Shown piece after piece: positions 35,901 through 47,545 of a stretch of DNA of 64,000 nucleotides. Under the pieces are notes generated by a model. That model had not been told where the DNA came from and made no database searches. It saw nothing but the letters and a program-made list of their open reading frames with translations. Positions within the stretch are counted from its first letter, which is position 1, and each line of letters begins with the position of its first letter. The stretch is from contig JAQGEQ010000376.1 in assembly GCA_034620365.1 (NCBI GenBank), positions 50,001 through 114,000 of the forward strand, read 5' to 3'. The stretch comes from Pegea sp. RAD2-039 (Eukaryota > Chordata > Thaliacea > Salpida > Salpidae). Both the position numbers and the translations under genes were made by a program.

Positions 35901-38900
35901 GCTTTTTATCAATGCGTTTTATTCTAAAACTTTCATCTGTAAACAAAATATTAATGATTAATATTATTAATATAATATTAAATAATTCTTACATTAGAAA
36001 ATTATTCTATCAAAACAACAGCTAATAATCTGAATTTATCCTCGAATCAAAATAAAGTAATAAAACTTGAAGTAACAAAAGCATTGGGAGAAATTTTGTT
36101 TTATTTATACCATTAAAATTGGGAACATGTTTTACAGATTCTTTACCTTTATCAACTCCACTTTTGTCAAAGACAAACTCACCATTTAAATCAATCAACA
36201 ATTTTATTGATATTTGATCTAATATTGAATAAGAGATTGAAAAAAAAGTACTTATCCTAAAATAAATAAAAAATTATATTATAATAATAATTACTAAATT
36301 TGTTTAAATTTTTTTACCCTTTTCTAAGAAAAGACAAAATTAGACTTTTGAACATTATGTGTTTAGTTTTTAGAAAATAAGTTTAAAAATCATTAAATCA
36401 AACTTAATTATTAACATTTGAAACGGGCATAATATATGTTATATATTAAAATATAAAAATCCATTAATATTACATAAACAAAAGATATTTATTTAAAATA
36501 ATAGTTTTATGAAAAAAATTAGGATAAAATGTCTAAATAAAAAACTTTTTTAAATATAAAAATGGTTTAAAACTAAACAACAAATAGATAGAAAGTTGAC
36601 AACAAATCTCTCTAAAACTACAAGTCATGAGATGGTTGATTCAAAAATTCTATGTTCGACATTAAAAAGTTACTGCTAAAAAACATTTACAAAATTTCAT
36701 TTTTTTAAAACTATTTTATACAAAGCAGCAAATGACTGAAAAATCAATCTTTAATTAGTTTTAATTTATATATATTTGTCTGTTTAATGCAATCTAGTAA
36801 CATAAGTTTTATATATAACTAAAACCGAAAGCTTAAATAACATAATTGTTACGTTTCTTATGACATAATCATTATTATGAAATAATAAAGATTTGGGTTT
36901 TTGAATTATCTTACTTTTATGACCTGTAAAAAAACTGTCTTATAACATCAAAAGTTAAAACTTCATTATTTTGACAAAATCTGCGCTAAATAATCAAAAT
37001 GTATTATCAAAACTAAATCAATATAAACTAAGACATGTAATCGTTGAGCACTTAAAATTATCAAGGGAGACCATCATAACTCAAATCACTATGTTGTTTA
37101 AATGGTTTGCCTATTTTCCCAGTTATTTTTAATAAAGCATTTGTGATTCAATACCAAAGCTACAAACCGTTTATGTAAGAAGTTTGAACGTGTGTTTATG
37201 TTTTGACTATTCGTGAAATTGTAAAACATTTTTTTGAATAAATTTAAACAAAAATATAAAAAAACCTAAACTTTTTTGCCTGGAACAAATTTATAAAATA
37301 TATTAAATGGTTTAAAATTACTATTTGATCTTAAATTATATTTTAAGTGAAACCATATATACCTTTTTATTTTTAATGTTTGCTGTTAGGCTCACAATGC
37401 AATTTATCTAATTTTAGATTCACATTTTTAATCGTAAGCTAATTTAGTTTGTTTGTAGTTGTAGAAGTGCAAAAACTGTTTTTTACTTCTAAGTAAATTG
37501 CTGTTTACAATTATTGAAAAATATTATTCGTTGCATTAAAAAATGCCTTTTAAAAGAAAACTCACTTCTAATTTTATAATTAAAACTTTAGTATTCATAT
37601 TTTTGTTTTAATAAATTTTTAGTAAAGAAATATAAGGTTAAGAAATCATCTTTAATGCATTTTAGTACAAACTTATGAGAAAAAGATATTTTTTAGAACC
37701 ACCCATTTTGGTTTAAAGAAAAATTCAAAATTGGTAGGGTTTTCGGTCACAGCTTTCATGTTAGGAAAATATTTTATCAGATAACATTTTAAGATAATTT
37801 AGTTGATAAGTTTAAGTTTATGTACTCTTTTGCTTTATCTAGATAGTTCCTTATTGCATTTGATTAAATTAAATTAAAAGCATATTAGTTATAAGTTAAT
37901 TAATTAATAAATAAATAATTAATAAATTAATTAATTATAATTAATTATAAAGTTTAAATTTAATAAGGAATTTTTTATTATTTTTAATCTACTTTAAATA
38001 ATATCTAGGAAATCGGTTAATACATTTCAGGTTTAAATTAAATATTTTCTCTCATTAAAGGTTTCATTATTTTATTTGCTATTTATACTTAATCATATTG
38101 TTCCAGAATAATTTAAATAATATTTTAATTAATTTTACTTTTTTTATTAATTAATTAGATTTTTTAAGTTTATCTTGCTGATTACTGTTTAAATGTTATT
38201 ATACATTTCAATAATTGAAATTCTTACTTGTATAATTTGATTATGAAATTCCTTAAAAAGCTTTATAACAGTAATTAAAGCAAATTATTTTTATCTAAAT
38301 ATAAACTATGTTTAGGTAAAATCATTCCACTGCAAAAATCTATGAAAGCTTTACTAATTTGATGTTTTGTCATTTAATATTTTTAATTTTTTTAAAAGAT
38401 CAATCATACTATATTATATTTGGTTATTAAACTAGTATCAATAAGGTTCAAAGTTGGATTTTATTGTTGCCATTAAGATTTTAATTCCTTTTATTAAAAT
38501 CTTTAACATAGATTACAGATATATATTTTTTCTTTTCCAGCAAACCGGAAAATGATAATAATTATTTATATAACTGAATATTTAAACAAAATTATAAAAA
38601 AAATTATTCAAAGCGATCACTATGTTGAAATCATTTTAAAAATATTGAAATTGCACTAAACTTTCTTTCTGACTTTTATTGATAAGAATCTAACATCTAT
38701 TTTGAATTTGTTTTTAAATTATAAGAAATGAAACAATATTCTAAACGTCAATTTTAAAAGAGCTGAGAATGTTTCAATAAACTATTCTATAATTAAATAT
38801 GTATATTTCTAGATATTAAGTTTGTATATAAATATTTTGTAGTTTGTATTTATATGTATACCAAATAGTTAAAGTTGTTTGTATAAAGTTTGACAACAAA

Positions 38901-38942
38901 AGTGTTTTTTTAACAAATGTATTTTTATACAAAACTTAAATA
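35901..38942. other. AT-rich intergenic region with a segmental duplication
   Basis: No gene is supported in this stretch. From about 37550 to 38935 it is diverged but recognisably similar to 47750-49090; in both cases the duplicated block ends just before a plus-strand gene. A run of TTAATTAATAAATAA repeats lies at about 37890-37950. Confidence 0.5.
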
Positions 38943-40342
38943 ATGTCGAGTTCTACTATTTCTTTATACAGACTAAGTGATTTAGTGATTACAACTTATT
39001 TCCTTTTACTTGACATGTATTCTAACATATACTATACTCCTAATACTCCAGAAAAATACCAAAACTCATTATGTTTGTATCAGAACAGGGTAAGTATTTC
39101 TTTTTGTTTATTAGAATTTATCTGTTATCTTCAAAATTTTACTTTTTATTTGTAGCCATTGGCAAATGATCCATCACAATATATAGTTCATCATCGACCC
39201 AACTTGTTTGACTTTATGACTTCTTATGGAGGAGTAACTAGAGAAGGTAATTAAAATTGTCGATAGTAAATTACTTTATAGCATTATGTTTATTTATATT
39301 TTTGCCTAAATAATTGAGATAAGGTTTGATTGTGACAAATCTCGAAGATAACAATGTTTTGAATACAACCTTTAAAATAAAATTCAAATACTTCAAATTT
39401 GGTATAAGTAGCCAGAAATTAAAATTTAGCAAAAGAAAGTACTCAGAAAAATAATTAACTGCGCATTAAAGTGACTTAGATAGAAAATTTTAGATTTAAA
39501 TCATTTTGTTTTTGACAGAATATTTCAATCTTCGTGAAGAAAGCGTCCAGAAACAATTAAAGTTGAAATATAAAAGTAACAGTCAACAATTTGTTGATGA
39601 AGATGATGAGGATTTGGTTGTAAATATTTCTGGTATTAGTTACAAAGGTGACATTGAAGATGTTTTTGAGGAAGAAGAAAAAATTAAAGGTTCAAATATA
39701 AATCTATTAAAGATCTTATTTATAATTGCTACGAACAAGCATAAAATATCTAATAATTAATGTAACTAATAACACAAACTTATTATTAATCAGCAGTAAC
39801 TTTTTCTAACATAAATTATTCAAAACGAGAAAAATAATTTGGAAAAACAACCATAAAAAGTGATAAAAATTAATTTTGTTTTTAAACAAAAATTTAAATG
39901 AACTTGATTTATAAATAATTTGTTTGCAGCTGAAGTCTTAAAAGAGTCAAGTGAGGAGGATCTTAAAGATTATGAAGACTTCGAGTCACATTTAAGCAGG
40001 AAACGAAAATTCCCAGGTGGCCAAAGTGAAAACACTTCACACAAATTTAACCTCAGCCGACCTATACCAATTAGTGATCTAAAGAAAACTCACGATTGTA
40101 AGATTTGCGGAAAGTCTTTTTCCTTTTATCGTAATTTACGAACACATATACTTACTGTTCATGAAAAAGAAAGACGTTTCGGCTGCTCATTATGTGGAAG
40201 TTCTTTTGGACAAAAAGTTACCCTCATACGTCATATACAATCTGCTCATCAACATGCAAACTACGAATGCCAAATATGTAAGAAATCATATTCTTATGAT
40301 ACTAACTTACGTAGGCACATTCGAACTGTGCATCAAAAGTAG
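38943..40342 (+). CDS. C2H2 zinc-finger protein (three fingers, 273 aa, four exons)
   Basis: Exons 38943-39089, 39156-39246, 39519-39689 and 39930-40342 join in frame (intron phases 0, 1, 1) to 273 residues. The N-terminal half is unassigned, with an acidic stretch VDEDDEDLVV (exon 3) and DVFEEEE. A basic SRKRK patch at about 159-163 may be a nuclear signal. Three fingers of form C-x2-C-x12-H-x4-H follow: C193/C196/H209/H214, C222/C225/H238/H243 and C250/C253/H266/H271, all ligands present. The linkers are not classic TGEKP. The protein ends three residues after the last His. Expected role is nuclear DNA or RNA binding; the target is unknown. The first ATG is used here, but the ATG at 39018 has a good context and would avoid a hydrophobic N-terminus. 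A poly(A) signal (aataaa) lies at about 40374. Confidence 0.85.
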
Positions 40343-41121
40343 AGAAATGTTCTTAAATATTAATTAAACGGTATAATAAAAGTCTCTTAGATACTCATTT
40401 GCTATAAAGTGTTGTTCTGGCTTCTAATTTACTTGAAACCTAATCAGTAACTTATAAAGTTTTTTTTTTTCACGTTTTCTTCACCTCTCAAGTCTCAGAT
40501 AACAAATGTGTTGATGTTTTTGGTGTTTTTGAAATAAAAATTTGATTTACTCAAAATTGTTGTCTTATCTAAAATTAGTAACATTTAGATGTATGAACTT
40601 ATATATAAAAGATTTTGCATATGTAACAATATTTACTAATAAACAGAGATGATCGGTTTGTTTTATGAAAAAATATAATTTATTCAATTTAAATCTAGAA
40701 ACAAACTAAACCATAACTTTGCTGCTTTTTATTTTTATCATCAAAATTATCTGATTATTTGTAAAAATTCAAAATTATGAAAATTTTCTTGCAATAAGAG
40801 AAAGATTCAATTTGTTGGGAATTCGCTTCGTAATTTGAACTAATCTTTTTCCATTTGAAAATTATTACATTGGAACGAGAAGTTTGTTCCTAGAAGTAAT
40901 AAAATAAATTTGTTATTGTTTACATTCAAGAGCAGCAGACGTAAAAGAAATCACAAATAATTCCAATAAACGTGTAGTCTATCTAGATCAGAAAAGTCAA
41001 TTGGTAGTTTTCAATACTAAGAGGACCATCAATCTTGCAAACAATGATGTCACAATCATTTGACTTCGAAAAAAACAGAAAATTTGCCTCATGTAGGAAT
41101 TGCAAAAGTGTGGTACACAAT

Positions 41122-41240
41122 TGCGCATGCGCACACTTTAACAACGTGGTTTTCGTTGCGTCACGTTGTGGTATCCGTTTTATATGATAAGAAAAACAAA
41201 GCTGTCGTTGAAATGTGACGTCATTTGCAAATTAAATCAT
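41122..41240. promoter_or_regulatory. NRF1-type palindrome with CRE and octamer-like sites
   Basis: TGCGCATGCGCA at 41122-41133 is a perfect NRF-1 consensus palindrome in otherwise CpG-poor sequence. TGACGTCA at 41216-41223 is followed directly by TTTGCAAAT, an octamer-like motif. TCACGTTG-type sequence lies between. This looks like a TATA-less promoter; candidates are an upstream exon of the 43449 gene or a minus-strand gene that I could not find. Confidence 0.5.
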
Positions 41241-41689
41241 TTTGAATTAAATAATGACATCATTAAAGTGAGAATCACACAAACAAGTTGGAGTTCAAAA
41301 TAACAACAAGAATTAGAAATTGAAGGTAAAATAAGTAAATAGCACTCCACAAAAAAGAGTAAATTGAAATTGTAGATTCTTCGACAAGCTCATATTTGCG
41401 CTAGATACTTAAAACCACGAATGATAAGTACCTGAAACTTTCAAAATAACCCACCATTACTCTAATCACTATTTCTGTCAGGTGGTTTGAAAAATTAATT
41501 GTAATATCCTTGCCTTTGATGTTGTTATTTGTCACTTAATATCAAAACTAAAAAATCTATTATATGGAAACTTTGAGATAGATTATCAAAATGAAATATT
41601 TTGTATTTTAGTATATTTAGGATATCATTTGTACATTCTTTATATTTCTTCAAAATGTGTAGAAAAGACTCAAACTTGATACAAAAAAC

Positions 41690-42035
41690 TTTACTGAAGT
41701 ACTAATTTAGCAGTTTTTTAAACAAAATTTTTTTTATAGTTTATTTTCAATTAAACACTGTTATCAGATGGTTAGTCCTACAAAAATTCATAAAGGAATT
41801 TGTTTGTCATAAATATATTTTGTTTGTTTTTTTGTTTTTCAGTTTAGTATTTACAACATTTCCAAATTGTTTATATTTTTAAAAGTTTGTAGAAAAATTT
41901 CGGAATTAATTAAAGAAACTTTACTTAATTTGTAAGTTATCAGTTCTTAAAACAAATTTATTTTATAGATTATTTTCAATTAAAAACTGTTATCAGAAGG
42001 TTATTCTTACAAAAATTTGCAATTCATGAGTGATT
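41690..42035. repeat. Diverged direct duplication (about 240 bp apart)
   Basis: The block containing ATTTTCAATTAAACACTGTT at about 41690-41805 recurs at about 41927-42035 (CAATTAAAAACTGTTATCAG, then AAGGTTATTC). No coding potential. Confidence 0.6.
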
Positions 42036-42433
42036 TATACTTTTGATAATGAAAAAAAAACATAATTATTCAAAAATTTGATGAAAAGTTAAACAACTTT
42101 TCTGGGAAATAAATATATTATGATATTTTTAGTTTATAAAATAAACCAATCATTTTGATAAGAATCAATGACTCGTGATAAGATTAATTATATATCTAAG
42201 AAGCTTTCACTTTAAATCGAGAGACTTATTACGTCATACAAAATATTAGATTTAACTTAGTCTGCTTATTTATAACTCTTAAATCTTTCTAAAAACTGCT
42301 TTAAAACGAAAACCAAAACATTGAATATATCAAACAAGAGGCTATAATCTGTTTTCAGCCACTTCAAATATATAAATTTAACAATTTGTTCCATATTCAC
42401 TTTGAGACATTCTAATGTGATTTTCAAACAAAT

Positions 42434-42516
42434 TATATTTTATTTTATTTATTTGTTACAATAAATGCAAAGGAAGGTGCCTGAAGAGAACACCTCTCGC
42501 TGACACACATTCTCAA
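42434..42516 (-). repeat. SINE/LINE-type 3' tail, reversed
   Basis: On the minus strand it reads GCGAGAGGTGTTCTCTTCAG GCACC ... CATTTATTGTAACAAATAAAT, the same tail type as at 8010 and 61470. No tRNA-like head is identified. Confidence 0.6.
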
Positions 42517-43448
42517 AAATAACATCTGTTATGTTAAAAATTTAAAATCTATAGATGTAACACATGACATTTCAGTAGTTTTCAATGTATATAACAGTGA
42601 ACAATTACAAATAATTAGTTGAATTTTTCTTAAGAACCTACTTCTGGTTGTTAATACAGAATGTATTATTACGTAAAGTTCGTAGCTAATGATGTTATAT
42701 ACTCATTTATTACGTAAATAAGTACATTTTCATTTGAATGTTTAGTATGAAATAACAATAGCTCTTATAAATGAACATTATAAAAAAAATAAGTAATTAA
42801 AATATAATACTTAAATATTCAATTGTACTTATATCTAGCTTTAAAACTATTGGTAAGCAATGATCAATTTATGATTCATAAGCAAAAACTGTTTGAACAT
42901 TTTTTTTTTCAATTTGTGTGATTACAAATTAAAATCGAAATTTAGAACTATTCTCAAAGAAAATAAAATAAGCAACAAAAACTACTTAAATTGTTTAGGT
43001 GAGAATTGTATTGGTTCAAAAATCATTTGTATTTTTAAGCTTTTATCTTTTTATTTATTTTTAAACAGTAGATTAACAATCAATTGAAAATTTATAGTTT
43101 TTACTTTTAGTTTAGTTTATCATTATTAAAAGTTCAGTTTTGTTAAAGCTGAAATGATTTATTAGAATTTTGTTATAAGCGACGATACAATCAATTTCGA
43201 TCTAAAATCAGACAGAATTAAGCTTAAGGCTAAATAAGTCATATTCTGATTTTGTAGATGCAAGACAAAAAAAGCTAGAAAATGAAAAAAGCAAAAATCC
43301 AAAGCTAATAAACATTTTCAAAATGATTTAAAGTCACTTAACTTTTCCACTATTTACTTTTTACCTTCGACTTGGTAAGTTACAGATTGTTTCAATCATC
43401 TGTTGAAGAACCTATTTAATTTGTATCAGATATTTGTCTGTAGGTAGA

Positions 43449-44347
43449 ATGGAGTCATATTACAACAACATCGGTTCGTTTGTAATTTTGAAATTCGTTT
43501 GTATTTTTTTTATTGGATTTTTCAAACAGATACAGATGAAACTCAACCACTTTTGACAGATGATCAAGAAGTTGAAGTTGACGAAGTTGAAAAAGTCAAG
43601 GATCTCTTTACAGCACTATATGGTATTATTTCTTTTATACTTTTGAAAATAGCTACAATTTTGTCATATTCGATTAAGCTAAAACTTATGATGATATAAA
43701 ATATGTAACAGATGATGTCAATAATGATGAAGTTGAAGAAATAGCAGAAGGTAACAATACCATAGATAACCAGCTGGAACCTATTAATGAAAAGAAATTT
43801 GAAGAAGAAAGGACTAAGACTAACAGCCCAAAAGGTAAAAAAGATTTAATTTTAAGGAAACTAAAAAGTTGTCAGTCTATAGTTGTTGTGGCTGATAGTG
43901 AGTAGATAACTAAAAAAGGAAATCTCTATCTCATAAACGAAACTAATATTAGATTTTATTTAAGTTTTGTAATCTTGTAGATCTATTATCAGATGAAGAC
44001 AGTTTTCTGGAATCATATGATTATATGAAAGACTTCTTGAAAGGATCTGAAGGCTATTACGTACCTCCAAAAAATGAAAAAGAAAAATTCGAACCAATAA
44101 TTAATAAACGTGGTGAGAAAGTTAACAACTTATTGCTTGCTTGTAAAGAAGTAAATTTATTTTAATGAATTGTAATTATTTTAAATTTCTGTCAATTGAT
44201 GTTAATTTAACAATTGTTGCTGAAATTTTAGAATCTCACAAAAGAAAAAGTTTTGTTGCCAAAGTAGGAAAACTTTTCAAGATGCAGAGTTGTTGGAATC
44301 CAGAACACCCTGACATGAAAGATGATGATGATAAGAACAAACTGTAA
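43449..44347 (+). CDS. Acidic 162-aa protein of unknown function, five exons
   Basis: Exons 43449-43473, 43530-43622, 43712-43834, 43981-44112 and 44232-44347 join to 162 codons plus TAA. All four introns are phase 1, so each internal exon (31, 41 and 44 codons) can be skipped or duplicated without frameshift. The protein starts MESYYNNIDTDETQPLLTDD and has acidic stretches (EVEVDEVEKVKDLF, then NNDEVEEIAE). A Lys-rich middle (GYYVPPKNEKEKFEPIINKR) leads into a basic C-terminal part (ESHKRKSFVAKVGKLFKMQS) and ends in a DDDDKNKL tail. There is no signal peptide, membrane segment or known motif; it looks largely disordered. Short AT-rich introns (56-146 nt) have good GT-AG ends. A poly(A) signal is near 44424. 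A further 5' exon is possible. Confidence 0.7.
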
Positions 44348-46440
44348 AATTTCCTTTTTAATTTAAACTAAATAAGTTTTTTTAATAGTTTCGTTTTTAC
44401 TTTCTATTTTACTTTTAACTGTAAATAAAGTTTTTTTGATAAGATTTTAAAAAAAATAAGGATGTTGATTTGCAAATAAATTGATGATGATTTCTTTGAA
44501 TAAATTGAAAAGAAGTTGTTTAAGTTTGTTGTTTTTTGATATTTTACAGACAGATAATAAAGTCTTTATTTCTTGAAAATACTAATTTTATGAAAATTTT
44601 CAAAGAATTAATTCTATCAACTTAGAAATATTTGAATTGCTTTAATTCTATACTTGAGGAAACAGTTGGGTTAATAAAGCTGCAGCGTTTCTGATAATAT
44701 CTTATATAAATACAACTAAATAGAAATGTACTTAGTTGTAAGACTTATCAATTTAGGTTTAAAACTATATTTGCTTATATGGTAAAGAAGCTTACATAAC
44801 TGAAACCTTTATTTATTGAATTAATTTTAAATATAATAGTTATATTCTCACTTTTTATTAAATAATGTCACTAAATTGCAGCTAAATGATGACGTCAAAA
44901 CATTTATCTTTAACTTTAGAAATATTGCAAATAGTTTTACTGAGCAAAATTCTCAGCAAAGTAAATTTCAATTTTTAATTTTTATCAACAATTTTCGTAT
45001 GTCTACTTTTGATTTCTACTTTTGATAACACGTCACTGATGGTAACTATAGTTTTCCTCGTCACTCATCACTGCCCACACACATGTAAAGTCACGTAGTT
45101 ACAAATTCTTCACGTACACATTTTCTGCTGTGTTAGATCATTTCTCTCCGTCAAGTTTTACATTTTCCTTTAGTTTAGGTATTTTTTTTATTTTATATTT
45201 AATAACAACGGTGTGAATTCTTCAGTTTGACTTCATCACCTTATTTATCAATTTTCTACTATTATCCTAATAAATACAATTTAAGTGATTTTGATTATAT
45301 GTTGAGATGTCAGTTGTTCAACTGTTTTATTCTTATACGTTATTTTTTGTAACTTTTAACTTTGGGGTTTATACGTCATTACTTTGTTCCAAGTTTTTAA
45401 ATGACGTAAATTCAGCTGCGGCATTATTTTTTTTACTTTCAGTTATATGCAGTTATTTTATATTGTCTTCACTTTATAAGCAAGTATGGTTTGTTATCTG
45501 TAATCATGCATTCAATAATTATGTAAATAAAAATAAAGTAAATATGATAAAAGGTTTATGGAATTATGGGAAATATTTTTAAATACCAAATCAACACTTA
45601 ACTAAAGTTTACTAATTGAATGAAAAGTTGCAGAGAATTGGTTGAAGAAGCAAATGTTTGAATGTTTATTATAAGTTAGATAAATTATTTTTATCTATTT
45701 TTTTGATAAAAGTATTCAACTTATTTCTTAATATTTTTTCTGATTTCCAAATTAAATTATTTTCAAACTCAAAAATAAAAATTGTTTTTTTAATTTTTTT
45801 TCATTTCTTTAAAAAAGTTTTTATTTATTGGGTTTTAAAATTTTGTAAACTTAAATGGGAAAATTTAATTTATTATTAAACAATAATCAGCAATAATTTA
45901 TCATTAATTTCTTAATTTTATATTTAAGAATTTTTTACTTTTTAAGATGAGGAAAAGTTTTGTTGTTAGATTAAATTTTCTTTTTTGTTTATTTCTACGT
46001 GAAATAAGAAAATGAAATTAATTCAATTGAATTCATATTTCTTGATAATGCTAATAAATGTTTATTGTTATGCTAATAAATATCTTGTAGTAAATGCTGT
46101 GATTAAATAAATGTTTTGTTTACAAATCATCACGTGAACGATTTTGTGCGAGAAGAAATGACGATTTCTAGAAATGAACCAACATTTTATACACTTTCAT
46201 TAAATTTTTCAGCGGGTTTCATATGAGCCGTCCGCTAGCACCGATGACGTCATTAGTGATGTTGCTATGGATCCTGGAGTCACGAGGTCTCTAAGGTGTT
46301 ATTTGAAGTGAAATATTTCTTAGGGAGTAAGAAGAAATCAAGAATGATTCACTGTTTTATTATATTTTGATTCTAAAGTTTGTTTTTGTTTTTTGAAAGT
46401 TTACATAATAAATTTAACTTCTTCAATTTAGATTTCTTAG
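44348..46440. other. AT-rich intergenic region
   Basis: Holds single TGACGTCA sites at 44890-44897 and 46245-46252 (the latter next to GTTGCTATGG, an RFX X-box-like half site) and a diverged relative of the E-box element near 45035-45110. A 91-codon hydrophobic ORF at 45307 is not accepted as a gene. Confidence 0.4.
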
Positions 46441-46478
46441 ATTAAAATTAGAAGTTAGTTCATTAAAATAATATTTTA

Positions 46479-46635
46479 TGATCATATGATTAGCTAATGG
46501 TTTGTTAATAGTTACAAAATTTTAACACCATTAATTAACTAATAAATTTGGTTCGATAGCGCCTCAAGTGGACACTATTGTTTCAGTCGTCACGCATCAT
46601 TGCTTGAACACACTTACTATATATAAAGTCACGTG
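46479..46635. promoter_or_regulatory. Array-type E-box element outside the array
   Basis: Resembles 2134-2284 in order and spacing: a GATCATATGATTAGCTAATG palindromic part, the GCGCCTCAAGTGG block, ACTATTGTTT, then CACGTG at 46630-46635 beside a TATATATAAAG sequence. This shows that the element existed before the array expanded or was copied out of it. Confidence 0.45.
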
Positions 46636-47224
46636 GCTATAAGATGCTTACAGATATGGTTTTGGTTGAGTAGCGATGATTTGTAAGAAACGAACATTCG
46701 CGAAAATTTTACAAATTTAAGGAAATATATTTTACCATTTTATTGCCAATTATTTTATTCACCAATTATTTTACCAATATTTACGTTATCGAAACTCGAA
46801 TAATTAAAACTAAAATAAAACTGTAATATTTATTATTATAAATAATTTTTATAATTGTTTTAACTAGTAGTGAAACTATTGTGCTGGTTTTGAATAAATG
46901 TAAACAATATTTTTTTTTATATAGTTTTTAAGTTAAAATAGACTTATACAATTTATTAAATGATTAGAAATAGTTATTTGATTTTAAATTAAATTAAAGA
47001 AAATATTTTTTTTAATTTCGTGTAATAGATTAAAAGCACAATTTAATAAAATAAATTTAGAAATTAAAAACTTTATATAAGATAATTAATTTTGCTTGCA
47101 CTTATACAGGTCTCAGGTACTTTGTCAAAGGATAATTAACAAATCACCTTTTATTTTCGTTGTCTTGGTGCATAGTACGTTTACATGGCAGCAAAAGTAA
47201 CCAAATAAGGTTTTCTTGAAGCGC

Positions 47225-47545
47225 ACTTGTCTGGTAACAGTATAGAGCATCTTAAGCATGTAAAAGTTCTGATGGACTCTTATGTCGAATGGGTGACAGA
47301 AAGACCCCAAAGGATTTGTTGTATGGGTAGCTATCAAAAGGTAAACGCAATATCGGCCGTTTATGTCTTCGCTCTAGTGATAATTGCAAGCGCGATATAA
47401 AATCATTTCATATAAGTTTCAGCAACTGGAGAGATGTCACAGTAGATCGCTCCGAATGGCACCATTTAGTCCGCAATCAAATGAAGGGTAGAAAAAAATC
47501 AGTTTCTAAGAAAAGTCATCTTAAGCCTAAAAGTCTTCCTCTTTT
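47225..47545 (+). mobile_element. LINE ORF C-terminal relic
   Basis: Plus-strand reading gives RMGDRKTPKDLLYG, a stop, LSKGKRNIGRLCLRSSDNCK, RDIKSFHISFSNWRDVTVDR and SEWHHLVRNQMKG. The pattern KDLLYG-x-L-x-x-GKR-x-x-GR-x-x-LR-x-x-D-x-CKRD(I/L)K, followed by W and DR-x-x-W, is the conserved C-terminal end of non-LTR retrotransposon proteins common in marine invertebrates. One stop interrupts the readable part. It is clearly less AT-rich than its surroundings, consistent with later insertion. The element is 5'-truncated; its clade is not assigned. Confidence 0.72.

Larger units (their letters stand above)
40343..43448. other. Intergenic region with promoter-like sites and repeats
   Basis: Contains the NRF1/CRE sites at 41.1-41.2 kb, a local duplication at 41.7-42.0 kb and a SINE tail at 42.4 kb, all listed separately. 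Otherwise it is AT-rich. A 64-codon ORF at 42893 has no splice or family support. Confidence 0.5.

Noticed and set aside
45307-45582. 91-codon hydrophobic ORF
   Set aside because: Phe/Leu/Tyr-rich composition expected of AT-rich DNA; no splice sites, homolog or repeat copy to support it.
47125-47337. 70-codon minus-strand ORF
   Set aside because: Antisense shadow of the LINE C-terminal relic on the plus strand.
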